A stretch of DNA of 64,000 bases from CBFHWU01 sp965659665 (GTDB taxonomy: Bacteria; Bacteroidota; Bacteroidia; Flavobacteriales; Flavobacteriaceae). Under the pieces are notes generated by a model, which worked only from the letters and a program-made list of their open reading frames with translations, had not been told where the DNA came from and made no database searches. Made by a program: the position numbers and the translations under genes. Of this stretch, positions 56,265 through 63,723 are shown piece by piece. The stretch covers positions 20,230 to 84,229 of the forward strand of contig CBFHWU010000002.1 in assembly GCA_965659665.1 (NCBI GenBank), read 5' to 3'. Numbering within the stretch: the first letter of the stretch is position 1; every line of letters begins with the position of its first letter.

Positions 56265-56814
56265 ATTTTTAAAATTATTGTTACTATATCTCCTATTATC
56301 AAGGCAAAAAAAGTTAAGATTTGAATTTTTTTCATATCATTTATGGTTTTAAAAATTAAACACAACTACGTTATATCAGAACTAGGGTCCGATATATTCC
56401 CTTATCTCTCCCAAAAAAAATCCTAAAAACAAAAAACAAAACGCCCTTGTTGGGCAAGCAGGTTATGGGTAGTAGAACAGATTTGGGTTCTAATTCAAGT
56501 CTAAAACTACAAAAAATTTGTATGTTCCTGCGGCGCACCTCTGTTACGCTTGGTCCATGTTCGTGGCAGCATGCACCAAAATGTGTGTTATTAGGGGTCA
56601 TAAGTAGGTGCTTGAGTATTTATAGATATAGCTTTTTTAGAAAGCCCAATGACTCCGCTGGTGTTGTAATCAAACACATGGTTTTAGATTTAAGGTGATC
56701 CTTACTTTTGTAAAAAAATAACAAGACTCTGAATCTTTATAATTAGGCGTGTAAAAAAAGGGTAAATGGAGGAATATATGGAACTGGCAACGATAGCGGG
56801 GTATTCTATGCTTT
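56265..56814. other. Non-coding region carrying a repeat copy
   Basis: No supported gene. Open frames here only read through the C-rich repeat at 56410-56520. The rest is spacer between the protease fragment and the lipid operon. Confidence 0.45.
56410..56520. repeat. Dispersed repeat R2, copy 1
   Basis: Starts CCCAAAAAAAATCCTAAAAA and includes AGAACAGATTTGGGTTCTAA and GTCTAAAACTACAAAAAATT. Related copies lie at 62692-62810 and 63490-63615; this one is the most divergent (GCCCTTGTTGGGC in place of CACCCTGTGGGCAG). Confidence 0.6.
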
Positions 56815-57036
56815 TTATGTATAATTATTCATTAATATGGTTCCGCAAAACCCTAATCCAATTAACAAATACAATCCACCTAAAATAAAAAATACTTTTC
56901 CCATTTTAGGCCATTTTTTTTTAACCAAAAACCCAATTATGGTCAATAAAATTGGAGGACCTATCATTATCGTAATAATGAGTGTTATCAGTCCGAAGAA
57001 ATTACCTAGTTTTAAAAATATCATAGCTTTGAGCAT
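56815..57036 (-). CDS. Small two-helix membrane protein of the Lgt-like/radical SAM operon
   Basis: 73 aa with two hydrophobic helices (LGNFFGLITLIITIMIGPP and FFILGGLYLLIGLGFCGTIL) around a basic KKKWPKMGK linker. Its ATG overlaps the radical SAM stop by one base (TAATG), so it is translationally coupled to that gene. No family recognised; possibly a membrane anchor or partner for the enzyme. Confidence 0.6.
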   Translation of the reverse strand: MLKAMIFLKLGNFFGLITLIITIMIGPPILLTIIGFLVKKKWPKMGKVFFILGGLYLLIGLGFCGTILMNNYT

Positions 57037-58427
57037 TACATTTCGTTTTTTAATTCTTCTAATCTTTTTTGTTTGTCATCTCTATAAAAAAGATTCATTG
57101 TTTCAAAAGGGATTATTTTATTATCCTTATTAATGATGTGTACACATGATTTTTTAATCGCCCTAACATCAAAATTATAAGCATCTATAAATTGCATAAT
57201 GATTATTCTAAATAAATTATCATAACTAAGGTTTGGTGCTTCAACAAAGGGAAGACAACACAGCAAATTATGCAGTTTAGATGAAGCATTTTCTGTAGAA
57301 GTACCTGTACTAAATATTTCGAACATTTTACGCTGTAATTCTTCGTCTTGTTCATACACAATTGTATTCTTACCATTGTCAAGTAAGTCTGTTGGATTTA
57401 TATATCTGGTTAATGGAATATTTTCGCCTGATAACTTTAAAACATATCCCATTACCAAAGCGTCAGGGTTGCACGGCACTGGAATTAGGTCATCAGGGTT
57501 AAAAATTTTAGTTTGCTCCAGTATTTTTCTTCTCACTTCGGTAAGTGTAACTCTATCTGTTTTTTGGTCAAAATGATCAAGTCTACCTGCTATTTGAGTA
57601 GGCTGAAAGGTAACGCCTCTGACCCCTTTTTGTTTAAGAGCATAGTCTATTATTTTTCCTATTTCATCATCATTAAGTCCTTTTTGTAGTGTAACGACCA
57701 ATGTTGTTGAAAGATTAAGTTTGTTTATGTTTTCAATGGCTTTCTCTCTAATTCTTTTCAAATTGGCTCCACGTAATGCAACCAATGCTTCCGCTTTGAA
57801 GGAATCAAATTGTAAATAAATTTCAAAGTCTGGTGTGTAACTTTTCAAACGTTTGGCAAATTCAAAATCTTTTGCAATTTCAAGTCCATTTGTATTGACC
57901 ATGATGTGTTTTATGGGAAGTGTCTTCGCATAATCAAGAATTTCAAAAAATTGAGGATGAAGTGTTGGTTCTCCTCCACTAATTTGAACAACATCTGGTT
58001 CTTTTTCGTTTTCAACAATAGTGTCTAGCATTGTTTTGACTTCTTCAAATGTTCTATGTCTTCCATGAATAGGCGAAGAATTCGCATAACAGGTTGGACA
58101 GGTTAGATTGCATCTATCGGTAATCTCAATGATTGTTAGGCAAGAATGTTGTTCATGATCTGGACAAAGGCCACAATCGTATGGACAACCATAATCCGTT
58201 TTAGTGTTGAATTGATAAGGGGTTTCGGAGGGTTTATTATAATTCCTAATATTTTTATAATACGCTATATCATCTGCTATTAATATTTTCGAGCTACCAT
58301 GTTCAGGACATCTTTTCAACATGTATACATTAGTGTCTTCAAAAACAATTTTAGCATCAATTCGCTTTAAGCATTCAGGACACAAACTAATAGTGTAATC
58401 ATAGTAAGTATATTTTCGTGTAGGCAT
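57036..58427 (-). CDS. Radical SAM protein of the MJ0619/tetraether synthase (Tes) type
   Basis: 463 aa. The order of motifs matches MJ0619-type proteins: an N-terminal zinc-ribbon-like CPECL (C16, C19) with RCPEHG (C40, H43), a second cluster GCPYDCGLCPDHEQHSC (C81, C85, C88, C96), then the radical SAM CX3CX2C in EITDRCNLTCPTCYANSS (C106, C110, C113) and QISGGEPTLHP. In Methanocaldococcus this family (Tes) forms C-C bonds between lipid tails to make tetraether lipids; related bacterial enzymes are implicated in membrane-spanning lipids. Its 5' end overlaps the Lgt-like gene by 29 bp and its stop overlaps the next start, so one operon. The lipid role here is inferred. Confidence 0.85.
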   Translation of the reverse strand: MPTRKYTYYDYTISLCPECLKRIDAKIVFEDTNVYMLKRCPEHGSSKILIADDIAYYKNIRNYNKPSETPYQFNTKTDYGCPYDCGLCPDHEQHSCLTIIEITDRCNLTCPTCYANSSPIHGRHRTFEEVKTMLDTIVENEKEPDVVQISGGEPTLHPQFFEILDYAKTLPIKHIMVNTNGLEIAKDFEFAKRLKSYTPDFEIYLQFDSFKAEALVALRGANLKRIREKAIENINKLNLSTTLVVTLQKGLNDDEIGKIIDYALKQKGVRGVTFQPTQIAGRLDHFDQKTDRVTLTEVRRKILEQTKIFNPDDLIPVPCNPDALVMGYVLKLSGENIPLTRYINPTDLLDNGKNTIVYEQDEELQRKMFEIFSTGTSTENASSKLHNLLCCLPFVEAPNLSYDNLFRIIIMQFIDAYNFDVRAIKKSCVHIINKDNKIIPFETMNLFYRDDKQKRLEELKNEM

Positions 58428-59160
58428 TTTTTATTATTTTTTTAAATGTTGGGGCGTAATATATCCAGCAAATTATACAAAGCCATTGAATACTACTAAG
58501 ACCCAAAATATAAAAAACATTTGGTTTAATAAATTCAATAAGCAAACGAAACCCGAAGTATATAATCATAAAAAGTTTAAATAATAACCCATTTTCTTCT
58601 TTGGTGTAAAAAGTGATTCTTTTTAAAAAGATAAAAAGTAAAACCAAAAAAAGAATTTCATACAGGGCAGTTGGATGTCTCAATAGTCCATCTCCCAAGT
58701 CCATGCCAGTAATTTTTTTTGTTTCACTACCATAAGTAAATTCATTAGTTCCACTTAAAAAACAACCTATGCGACCAATTATTATACCGACTATAATTGG
58801 AAAAGTAAATAAGTCACCCGAAGATTGCTTTACGTTAATCATTTTTTTTGATATTTCAACGCCAATTAATCCTCCAAATAGTCCTCCCATTATAGATTTA
58901 GTGTTCAGTAAATGGACTATGTTGCTCGTATTTAATGTTATCATTGGATTTTCTAAAAAGCCCATTAATCTCGAACCTACAAATGCTCCAATAATGGCAC
59001 CTAGTATAATTGAGAGCCTATTTCTATTTGATATTTGATCATTGGTTAATCTACGCAACTGAACGTAATACCTAAATCCAATAAAAAATGCCAGATATTC
59101 TAATATTAAATGTAAATTTAATTGAATTCCAAAAATTGTTGGTTCAAATGGTATTGTCAA
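58399..59160 (-). CDS. Prolipoprotein diacylglyceryl transferase (Lgt)-like membrane protein
   Basis: 253 aa with about seven helices. Lgt-family landmarks: GGLFGGLIGVEI, GIIIGRIGCFLSGTNEF (Arg equivalent to E. coli R143), LLRHPTALYEILF and FGFRLLIEFIKP. Differences from true Lgt are telling: the HGGLIG histidine (E. coli H103) is Phe here, and RIGN is RIGC. It is therefore probably a divergent paralogue that handles a phosphatidylglycerol-like lipid rather than the housekeeping Lgt. Overlaps the radical SAM gene by 29 bp. Confidence 0.78.
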   Translation of the reverse strand: MTIPFEPTIFGIQLNLHLILEYLAFFIGFRYYVQLRRLTNDQISNRNRLSIILGAIIGAFVGSRLMGFLENPMITLNTSNIVHLLNTKSIMGGLFGGLIGVEISKKMINVKQSSGDLFTFPIIVGIIIGRIGCFLSGTNEFTYGSETKKITGMDLGDGLLRHPTALYEILFLVLLFIFLKRITFYTKEENGLLFKLFMIIYFGFRLLIEFIKPNVFYILGLSSIQWLCIICWIYYAPTFKKIIKNAYTKIYLL

Positions 59161-59258
59161 TGCTTCTGGGTTTTATAAAATCTCGTTGAACATCAAGTGT
59201 TGTTAATTAAAATTCTTCTTTTTGATTATTTTTTCTCAGTTATATTTTCTACTTTTTT

Positions 59259-59705
59259 TTAAACACAACTTTTAATTTTGGTGCCCCACTGTTTGTTAAA
59301 ATTATGGGTTTTTTCGTGAATCCATTGGTCATACTCAACTCCATTAATTGTTTTTATTTTTTTTCCTTGTGCTATCTGTTTCTATTTCAACGGGAACAGC
59401 GAGGGTCGGAAAAAAATTCTGAACCGAAATTCTTTACTGTCATTTGATATAGTGGGCTCAAATATTATAAATACACTCCTGTCAGTTTTTAACCCCTTTA
59501 ATTTCTCTTGAACTTCTTTTTATCTCCGGCGCATCTGGATTGTTCAATAAAGCTTGTACATCAATTACCATAAACTCACCAAATTCTTCGTGCCTAATGT
59601 ATATGGTAATTTTTTTTCATCAATGAACCATTTCTTAATTTTTTCAGCGAGCTTAACAGATGAATGAATAACTTTAGTTTTAGCAAAAAATGTGAATGTT
59701 TCCAT
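59259..59705 (-). pseudogene. Decayed small hypothetical gene
   Basis: The ATG at 59705 gives METFTFFAKTKVIHSSVKLA and KKWFIDEKK; after a one-base loss in the A8 run at 59610-59617 the protein continues ITIYIRHEEFGEFMVIDVQA and NPDAPEIKRSSREIKGVKN to a stop. Further down, TINGVEYDQWIHEKTHNF ending at 59259 looks like its original C-terminus. At least two frame disruptions. No family recognised. Confidence 0.45.
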
Positions 59706-59712
59706 AATTTAT

Positions 59713-59774
59713 AGCGGTCTCGTGTATGAGGAGCAGGCGAGAGTTGCTCGTTTGTTTTCTGGTTGATTACCGCT
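59713..59774. repeat. 62-bp palindromic spacer (attC-like)
   Basis: AGCGGT (59713-59718) pairs with ACCGCT (59769-59774); inside, GAGCA and TGCTC form a second stem around GGCGAGAGT. Followed at 59819 by TTTATATACTGTTATTAGC, again the common right-end motif. Confidence 0.5.
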
Positions 59775-59845
59775 CATTAATTTCTGTTTTATTTTCGTTC
59801 AATGACCAAAATCGTTATTTTATATACTGTTATTAGCACCAATAA

Positions 59846-60052
59846 TTATGTTGTTTTATATAGATACCATCCGTTATTAATTTTTCTAATCATTATGACT
59901 CTGTTTGGATTCATTTGTGGCAATTCCTTTTTGTCTTTAATATAAAAATAACCCACATAATTATCGACCATCCCGCCAATTAAAAAGTTAATACCGTTTC
60001 CTAATTCCCAGCCTCCTGTTGAAATTGAAGAAATGAATAGTTTTTTTAGCAA
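59846..60052 (-). CDS. Small hypothetical protein, possibly a 3' gene fragment
   Basis: A TTG-started 68-aa frame with protein-like sequence (GGWELGNGINFLIGGMVDN, NPNRVIMIRKINNGWYLYKT). The lack of an ATG and of a normal N-terminus suggests the 3' end of a larger lost gene. No family recognised. Confidence 0.4.
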   Translation of the reverse strand: MLKKLFISSISTGGWELGNGINFLIGGMVDNYVGYFYIKDKKELPQMNPNRVIMIRKINNGWYLYKTT

Positions 60053-60076
60053 ATCAAACTATGGATCGTGAATAAC

Positions 60077-61603
60077 TTAAAAATCAAATTTAATCCCTTG
60101 TGCTAAAGGCAACTGGTCGCTGTAATTAATTGTGCAGGTTTGTCTGCGCATATAAGCTTTCCATGCATCCGAGCCACTTTCTCTACCTCCTCCGGTCTCT
60201 TTTTCTCCGCCAAAAGCACCGCCAATTTCTGCACCTGAAGTACCTATGTTTACATTGGCGATACCACAATCTGAACCTGCGAATGATAAGAAAGTTTCGC
60301 TTTCTCTCATATTGAGCGTGAAAATTGACGATGATAACCCTTGGGGTACGGCATTATGTATTTTAATGGCTTCCTGCAGTTTATCATACTTCATTACGTA
60401 TAAAATTGGAGCAAAGGTTTCATGTTTCACAATAGGCATATTGGCATTGGCTTCAATAATTGTCGGTTTCACATAACATCCCGAAGCATATTGTTCTCCA
60501 CTCAATATTTCATTACCACAAAGTATTTTTCCACCTTGGTCAATTGCTTTTTTAATTGTTTCGTTGTATTGCTGTACAGCTTGCACATCAATAATGGGTC
60601 CTACATGATTTGATTCATCTAATGGATTCCCAATGCTAAGCTGACCGTAAGCACGTACCAATTGATTTACCAGGTTTTCATACTGGTCATTGTGTACTAT
60701 AAGCCTTCTTGTTGAAGTACATCTTTGACCAGCTGTACCCACAGCCCCAAATACGATGGCAGGAACGGCATGTTTTAAATCAGCATTTTCTGTCACTATG
60801 ATAGCATTGTTACCACCAAGTTCTAAAATGGATTTCCCTAATCTTCTCGCTACAGCCCCGGCAACGCTTTTACCCATTCCAGTCGAACCTGTTGCCGATA
60901 CCAATGCTATATCGGGATGTGAAGCCATTTGCTCGCCTATATCTCTTCCACCAATTACAACGCTACTTAAACCTTCCGGTAAATCATTATTTTTCAGCAC
61001 TTTTTTAAATATCTCCTGACATGCCAATGCAGTAAAAGGTGTTTTTTCAGAGGGTTTCCATACACAAACATTGCCACATACCCATGCTATGGCAGTATTC
61101 CAAGCCCATACCGCTACAGGGAAATTAAAGGCAGAGATAATCCCAATAATTCCTAAAGGATGCCATTGTTCCATCATTCTGTGGCCGGGTCTTTCCGAAT
61201 GCATTTGAAGTCCGTATAACTGGCGTGATAGTCCTACGGCAAAATCACAGATATCGATCATTTCCTGAACTTCCCCAAATCCTTCCTGTAGGCTCTTACC
61301 CATTTCATAACTTACAAGAGCCCCCAGATCGTCTTTATAATTTCTTAATTCGTCTCCAAACTGTCGTACTATTTCACCTCTTTGAGGCGCAGGTACAGCC
61401 CGCCAAATAGGAAAAGCTTCTTGAGCCTGATTTATTATTTTATCAAAATCAGATGGAACTATACTATGAATTTGACCAATCTCATGACCATCGACAGGGG
61501 ATGTTATTTTGAATTTTTTTCCGGTACCTTTCCAGCTGTTTTGCCCTGTACTTGCAGCATAATAAGGGGCTTTCAAATCAAATTTTTTATGTATGGTTTT
61601 CAT
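60077..61603 (-). CDS. amaB: L-piperidine-6-carboxylate / aminoadipate-semialdehyde dehydrogenase (ALDH7)
   Basis: 508 aa aldehyde dehydrogenase of the ALDH7/Pcd type: WHPLGIIGIISAFNFPVAVW, SATGSTGMGKSVAGAV, the Glu motif LELGGNNAIIV, the catalytic Cys in GTAGQRCTSTRRL and NVNIGTSGAEIGGAFGGEK with GRESGSDAWKAYMRRQT, characteristic of ALDH7. It oxidises the semialdehyde made from lysine by lysine 6-aminotransferase to 2-aminoadipate. An Lrp-type regulator sits 37 bp upstream on the same strand, an arrangement typical for this gene. Confidence 0.88.
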   Translation of the reverse strand: MKTIHKKFDLKAPYYAASTGQNSWKGTGKKFKITSPVDGHEIGQIHSIVPSDFDKIINQAQEAFPIWRAVPAPQRGEIVRQFGDELRNYKDDLGALVSYEMGKSLQEGFGEVQEMIDICDFAVGLSRQLYGLQMHSERPGHRMMEQWHPLGIIGIISAFNFPVAVWAWNTAIAWVCGNVCVWKPSEKTPFTALACQEIFKKVLKNNDLPEGLSSVVIGGRDIGEQMASHPDIALVSATGSTGMGKSVAGAVARRLGKSILELGGNNAIIVTENADLKHAVPAIVFGAVGTAGQRCTSTRRLIVHNDQYENLVNQLVRAYGQLSIGNPLDESNHVGPIIDVQAVQQYNETIKKAIDQGGKILCGNEILSGEQYASGCYVKPTIIEANANMPIVKHETFAPILYVMKYDKLQEAIKIHNAVPQGLSSSIFTLNMRESETFLSFAGSDCGIANVNIGTSGAEIGGAFGGEKETGGGRESGSDAWKAYMRRQTCTINYSDQLPLAQGIKFDF

Positions 61604-61640
61604 TTTTATAATTAGTATTAATTGTGTTTTATTTATTTAG

Positions 61641-62093
61641 TCAGATTTTTATATTTCTTTTAAAAGCACATCCTAAGTCAATCATTGATACCGTTTTGTA
61701 CACTCCGGGTATTTTATCAATTTTTTCATAAAGAAGATGCCTTAAATCCTCACTGTCCTTAGCAACTATTCTTAAAAAAAAAGTATAGTCACCTGCTACA
61801 AAATAACATTCTGTTATTTCAGGAATTTTTTTCAAAGCTTTGATAACATCTCCATGTACATAATCTTTTTCTAATGATATACCCGTAAAAGCGCCTAAGT
61901 CATAACCAATTTTTTTCTCATTCAAAATAGGTCTTATAGCCCTAATTATTCCATTTTCTAATAATTTAGAAACCCTTTGATGAACCATAGTATTTGATAT
62001 ATCAAGCTGTTTTGCGATACTCAAATAAGGTATTCTACCGTCTTTATCTAAAAAGGTTAGAATTTTTTTATTGTAATCATCAATAATTCTCAT
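61641..62093 (-). CDS. Lrp/AsnC family transcriptional regulator
   Basis: 150 aa: an N-terminal winged helix (NKKILTFLDKDGRIPYLSIA, DISNTMVHQRVSKLLENGII) and a C-terminal RAM/ACT ligand-binding domain (TECYFVAGDYTFFLRIVA). It likely binds lysine or another amino acid and controls the aldehyde dehydrogenase behind it. A perfect 28-bp palindrome at 62184-62211 and an AAAAAAGATAAA at 62106-62117 upstream are candidate binding sites for autoregulation. Confidence 0.9.
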   Translation of the reverse strand: MRIIDDYNKKILTFLDKDGRIPYLSIAKQLDISNTMVHQRVSKLLENGIIRAIRPILNEKKIGYDLGAFTGISLEKDYVHGDVIKALKKIPEITECYFVAGDYTFFLRIVAKDSEDLRHLLYEKIDKIPGVYKTVSMIDLGCAFKRNIKI

Positions 62094-62183
62094 AGGGTTA
62101 TATTTAAAAAAGATAAACCTACTATATTTTCTTTTTATAAACTAAATATGACTTAATTATTTATTATTTAAAGTCAAATTATA

Positions 62184-62211
62184 TATATTTATCTTTTAAA
62201 AGATAAATATA
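62184..62211. promoter_or_regulatory. 28-bp perfect palindrome, candidate Lrp-type operator
   Basis: TATATTTATCTTTT (62184-62197) is followed directly by its exact reverse complement AAAAGATAAATATA (62198-62211). It lies 91-118 bp above the regulator start. The half site AAAAGATAAA recurs, as AAAAAAGATAAA, at 62106-62117, within 25 bp of the ATG. Confidence 0.55.
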
Positions 62212-62829
62212 ACTTTTCAACGTACATTCACAAATAGTACTATTTAGAAAAATTTCTAATTTTATAATTAGTGTACAAATGGATAAAAAACTATTTGAAA
62301 GAAATCCTAGTAATAAAAATGCCAAGACTTATTAAATTTAATTTTTTATGTTGATCGCTCTTTTTTTTAAATAAATTGTTTTCGTTTTTTTACAAAAGCA
62401 CATAAAAGAAAATGCTTGATTAACACTTACTTTTTTGAAAAACGGATTAGCTTTCATTTCCATTACGTTTCCATCTTTTTCCAAAGATGATATAATACCG
62501 TTTTCGTAAGAATGTATGAGGTTTGAGATATTTTAGATACTGGCTGATTTTTTCACAAGTGTGTTAATTATCCTTGTTATAATCTCCAAGTGGATTTTGG
62601 ATGTAGCGAGAACGAGCTGACAAAGTAATTTTTCATGGTGTTATGTATTATTATTTTCTAGTTGTATTGATTTTCGCAATCAATATATCATCCCCAAAAA
62701 ATCCTAAAAACAAAAACACCCTGTGGGCAGCGTAGGCTTTATGTGTGAAGAACAGATTTAGATCTATTCTAGTTTAAAACTACAAAAAATTTTTAAACGC
62801 TGGGTTTGCCTGATCTTACGGCAGGCGGG
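62212..62829. other. Non-coding region with repeat copy, no gene seen
   Basis: Stops in all frames. Holds an ATTGATT-TTCGC-AATCAAT hairpin (about 62667-62685) and R2 copy 2 (62692-62810). No RNA gene recognised. Confidence 0.45.
62692..62810. repeat. Dispersed repeat R2, copy 2
   Basis: Begins CCCCAAAAAATCCTAAAAA, includes ACACCCTGTGGGCAGCGTAG and ends CGCTGGGTTTGCC. Nearly identical to copy 3 (63490-63615); the two flank the hypothetical gene 62830-63425 as direct repeats. Confidence 0.7.
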
Positions 62830-63425
62830 CTAGCGGGGGACATTTGTCCTATTAATAAATTCAGTCAGTTTTTCAGGTTCATTTTTCGCTCTTTCCATAA
62901 TTCCGATATTACTAACTATGAAACTTGAAAAAAATTCATTCGGTTTTTCAGTCCGATTATTTTTTTCATTCTTGAGTTAAACATAAACGACCTAATTGTT
63001 TGAATTGGTCCCCAAGGAATTCCCCACCAACCTAATAATGCAGACTTCATATTTGCTTCACGATGCATTTCATCAAGGCAATTCGAGCAAGCAACTTTTA
63101 AAAATTTCTCGTAGTTTGTCATTATTAAGATACTAACTACTCTACCGACCATAGTTGCATTTATTTTTTGTGTCTTAGAATTGCATTTCGGACAAGGATG
63201 ATTTCTTAAAATTTCACAGTATTCATCAAATTCTGATTCAGTTAATTCCCTTATTTGTGAATCAACGCTATCTATTAAGTTTAGATTCAGATTTCTTTTT
63301 TTTATTTCTGCTTTTAAAATATCAAGCACTTCTAGTCGTAGAGAACCAGCTTCTTCTGATGCGATTTTTTCAATTTTCCAATCGTCAAATTTTTTGTAGT
63401 TTTCTCTAATGTCGTTTAAATCCAT
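62830..63425 (-). pseudogene. Zinc-ribbon hypothetical protein with one frameshift
   Basis: From 63425: MDLNDIRENYKKFDDWKIEK, a zinc ribbon HPCPKCNSKT with ACSNCLDEMH, and a membrane-proximal ALLGWWGIPWGPIQTIRSF. The open frame ends at 62916 (169 aa), but in the next frame SSFIVSNIGIMERAKNEPE and LTEFINRTNVPR continue naturally to a stop at 62830. The switch lies in a 7-T run (62929-62935), one base short. A Bacteroidota family of unknown function that I recognise only by pattern. Confidence 0.65.
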
Positions 63426-63443
63426 TCTATTTTCTTAAATGTG

Positions 63444-63714
63444 TGGCAACTCCTGTATATCCGAACCAAGTTCCGATATACCCAGCTATCCCCAAAAAAC
63501 CCTAAAACAAAAAACAAAAACACCCTGTGGGCAGCGTAGGCTTTATGTGTGAAGAACAGATTTGGGTCTAATTCTAGTCTAAAACTACAAAAAATTTTTA
63601 AACGCTGGGTTTGCCCGTTCCGTACAGTCGGGCGATAGGCAAGCCTTCACTAGCAAGGTCCCGAACCATTCGGTTTAGTCTCAAATTTCCCTATTTGGTT
63701 ATGATAAGTTGCCA
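63444..63714. repeat. 271-bp repeat unit bounded by inverted repeats, includes R2 copy 3
   Basis: The outer ends TGGCAACT (63444-63451) and AGTTGCCA (63707-63714) are perfect inverted repeats. The inside carries R2 copy 3 (63490-63615) and small hairpins such as CCGAAC-CATT-CGGTTT. It separates two minus-strand genes, as the other spacers do. Confidence 0.6.
63490..63615. repeat. Dispersed repeat R2, copy 3
   Basis: Begins CCCCAAAAAACCCTAAAAC, includes ACACCCTGTGGGCAGCGTAG and GAACAGATTTGGGTCTAATT, and ends CGCTGGGTTTGCC. Confidence 0.7.
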
Positions 63715-63723
63715 ATAGTCCTT

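Noticed and set aside
56371..56601. Minus-strand frame of 76 codons with His/Cys-rich start.
   Set aside because: It only reads through repeat R2; other R2 copies do not keep the frame, so it is not a gene.
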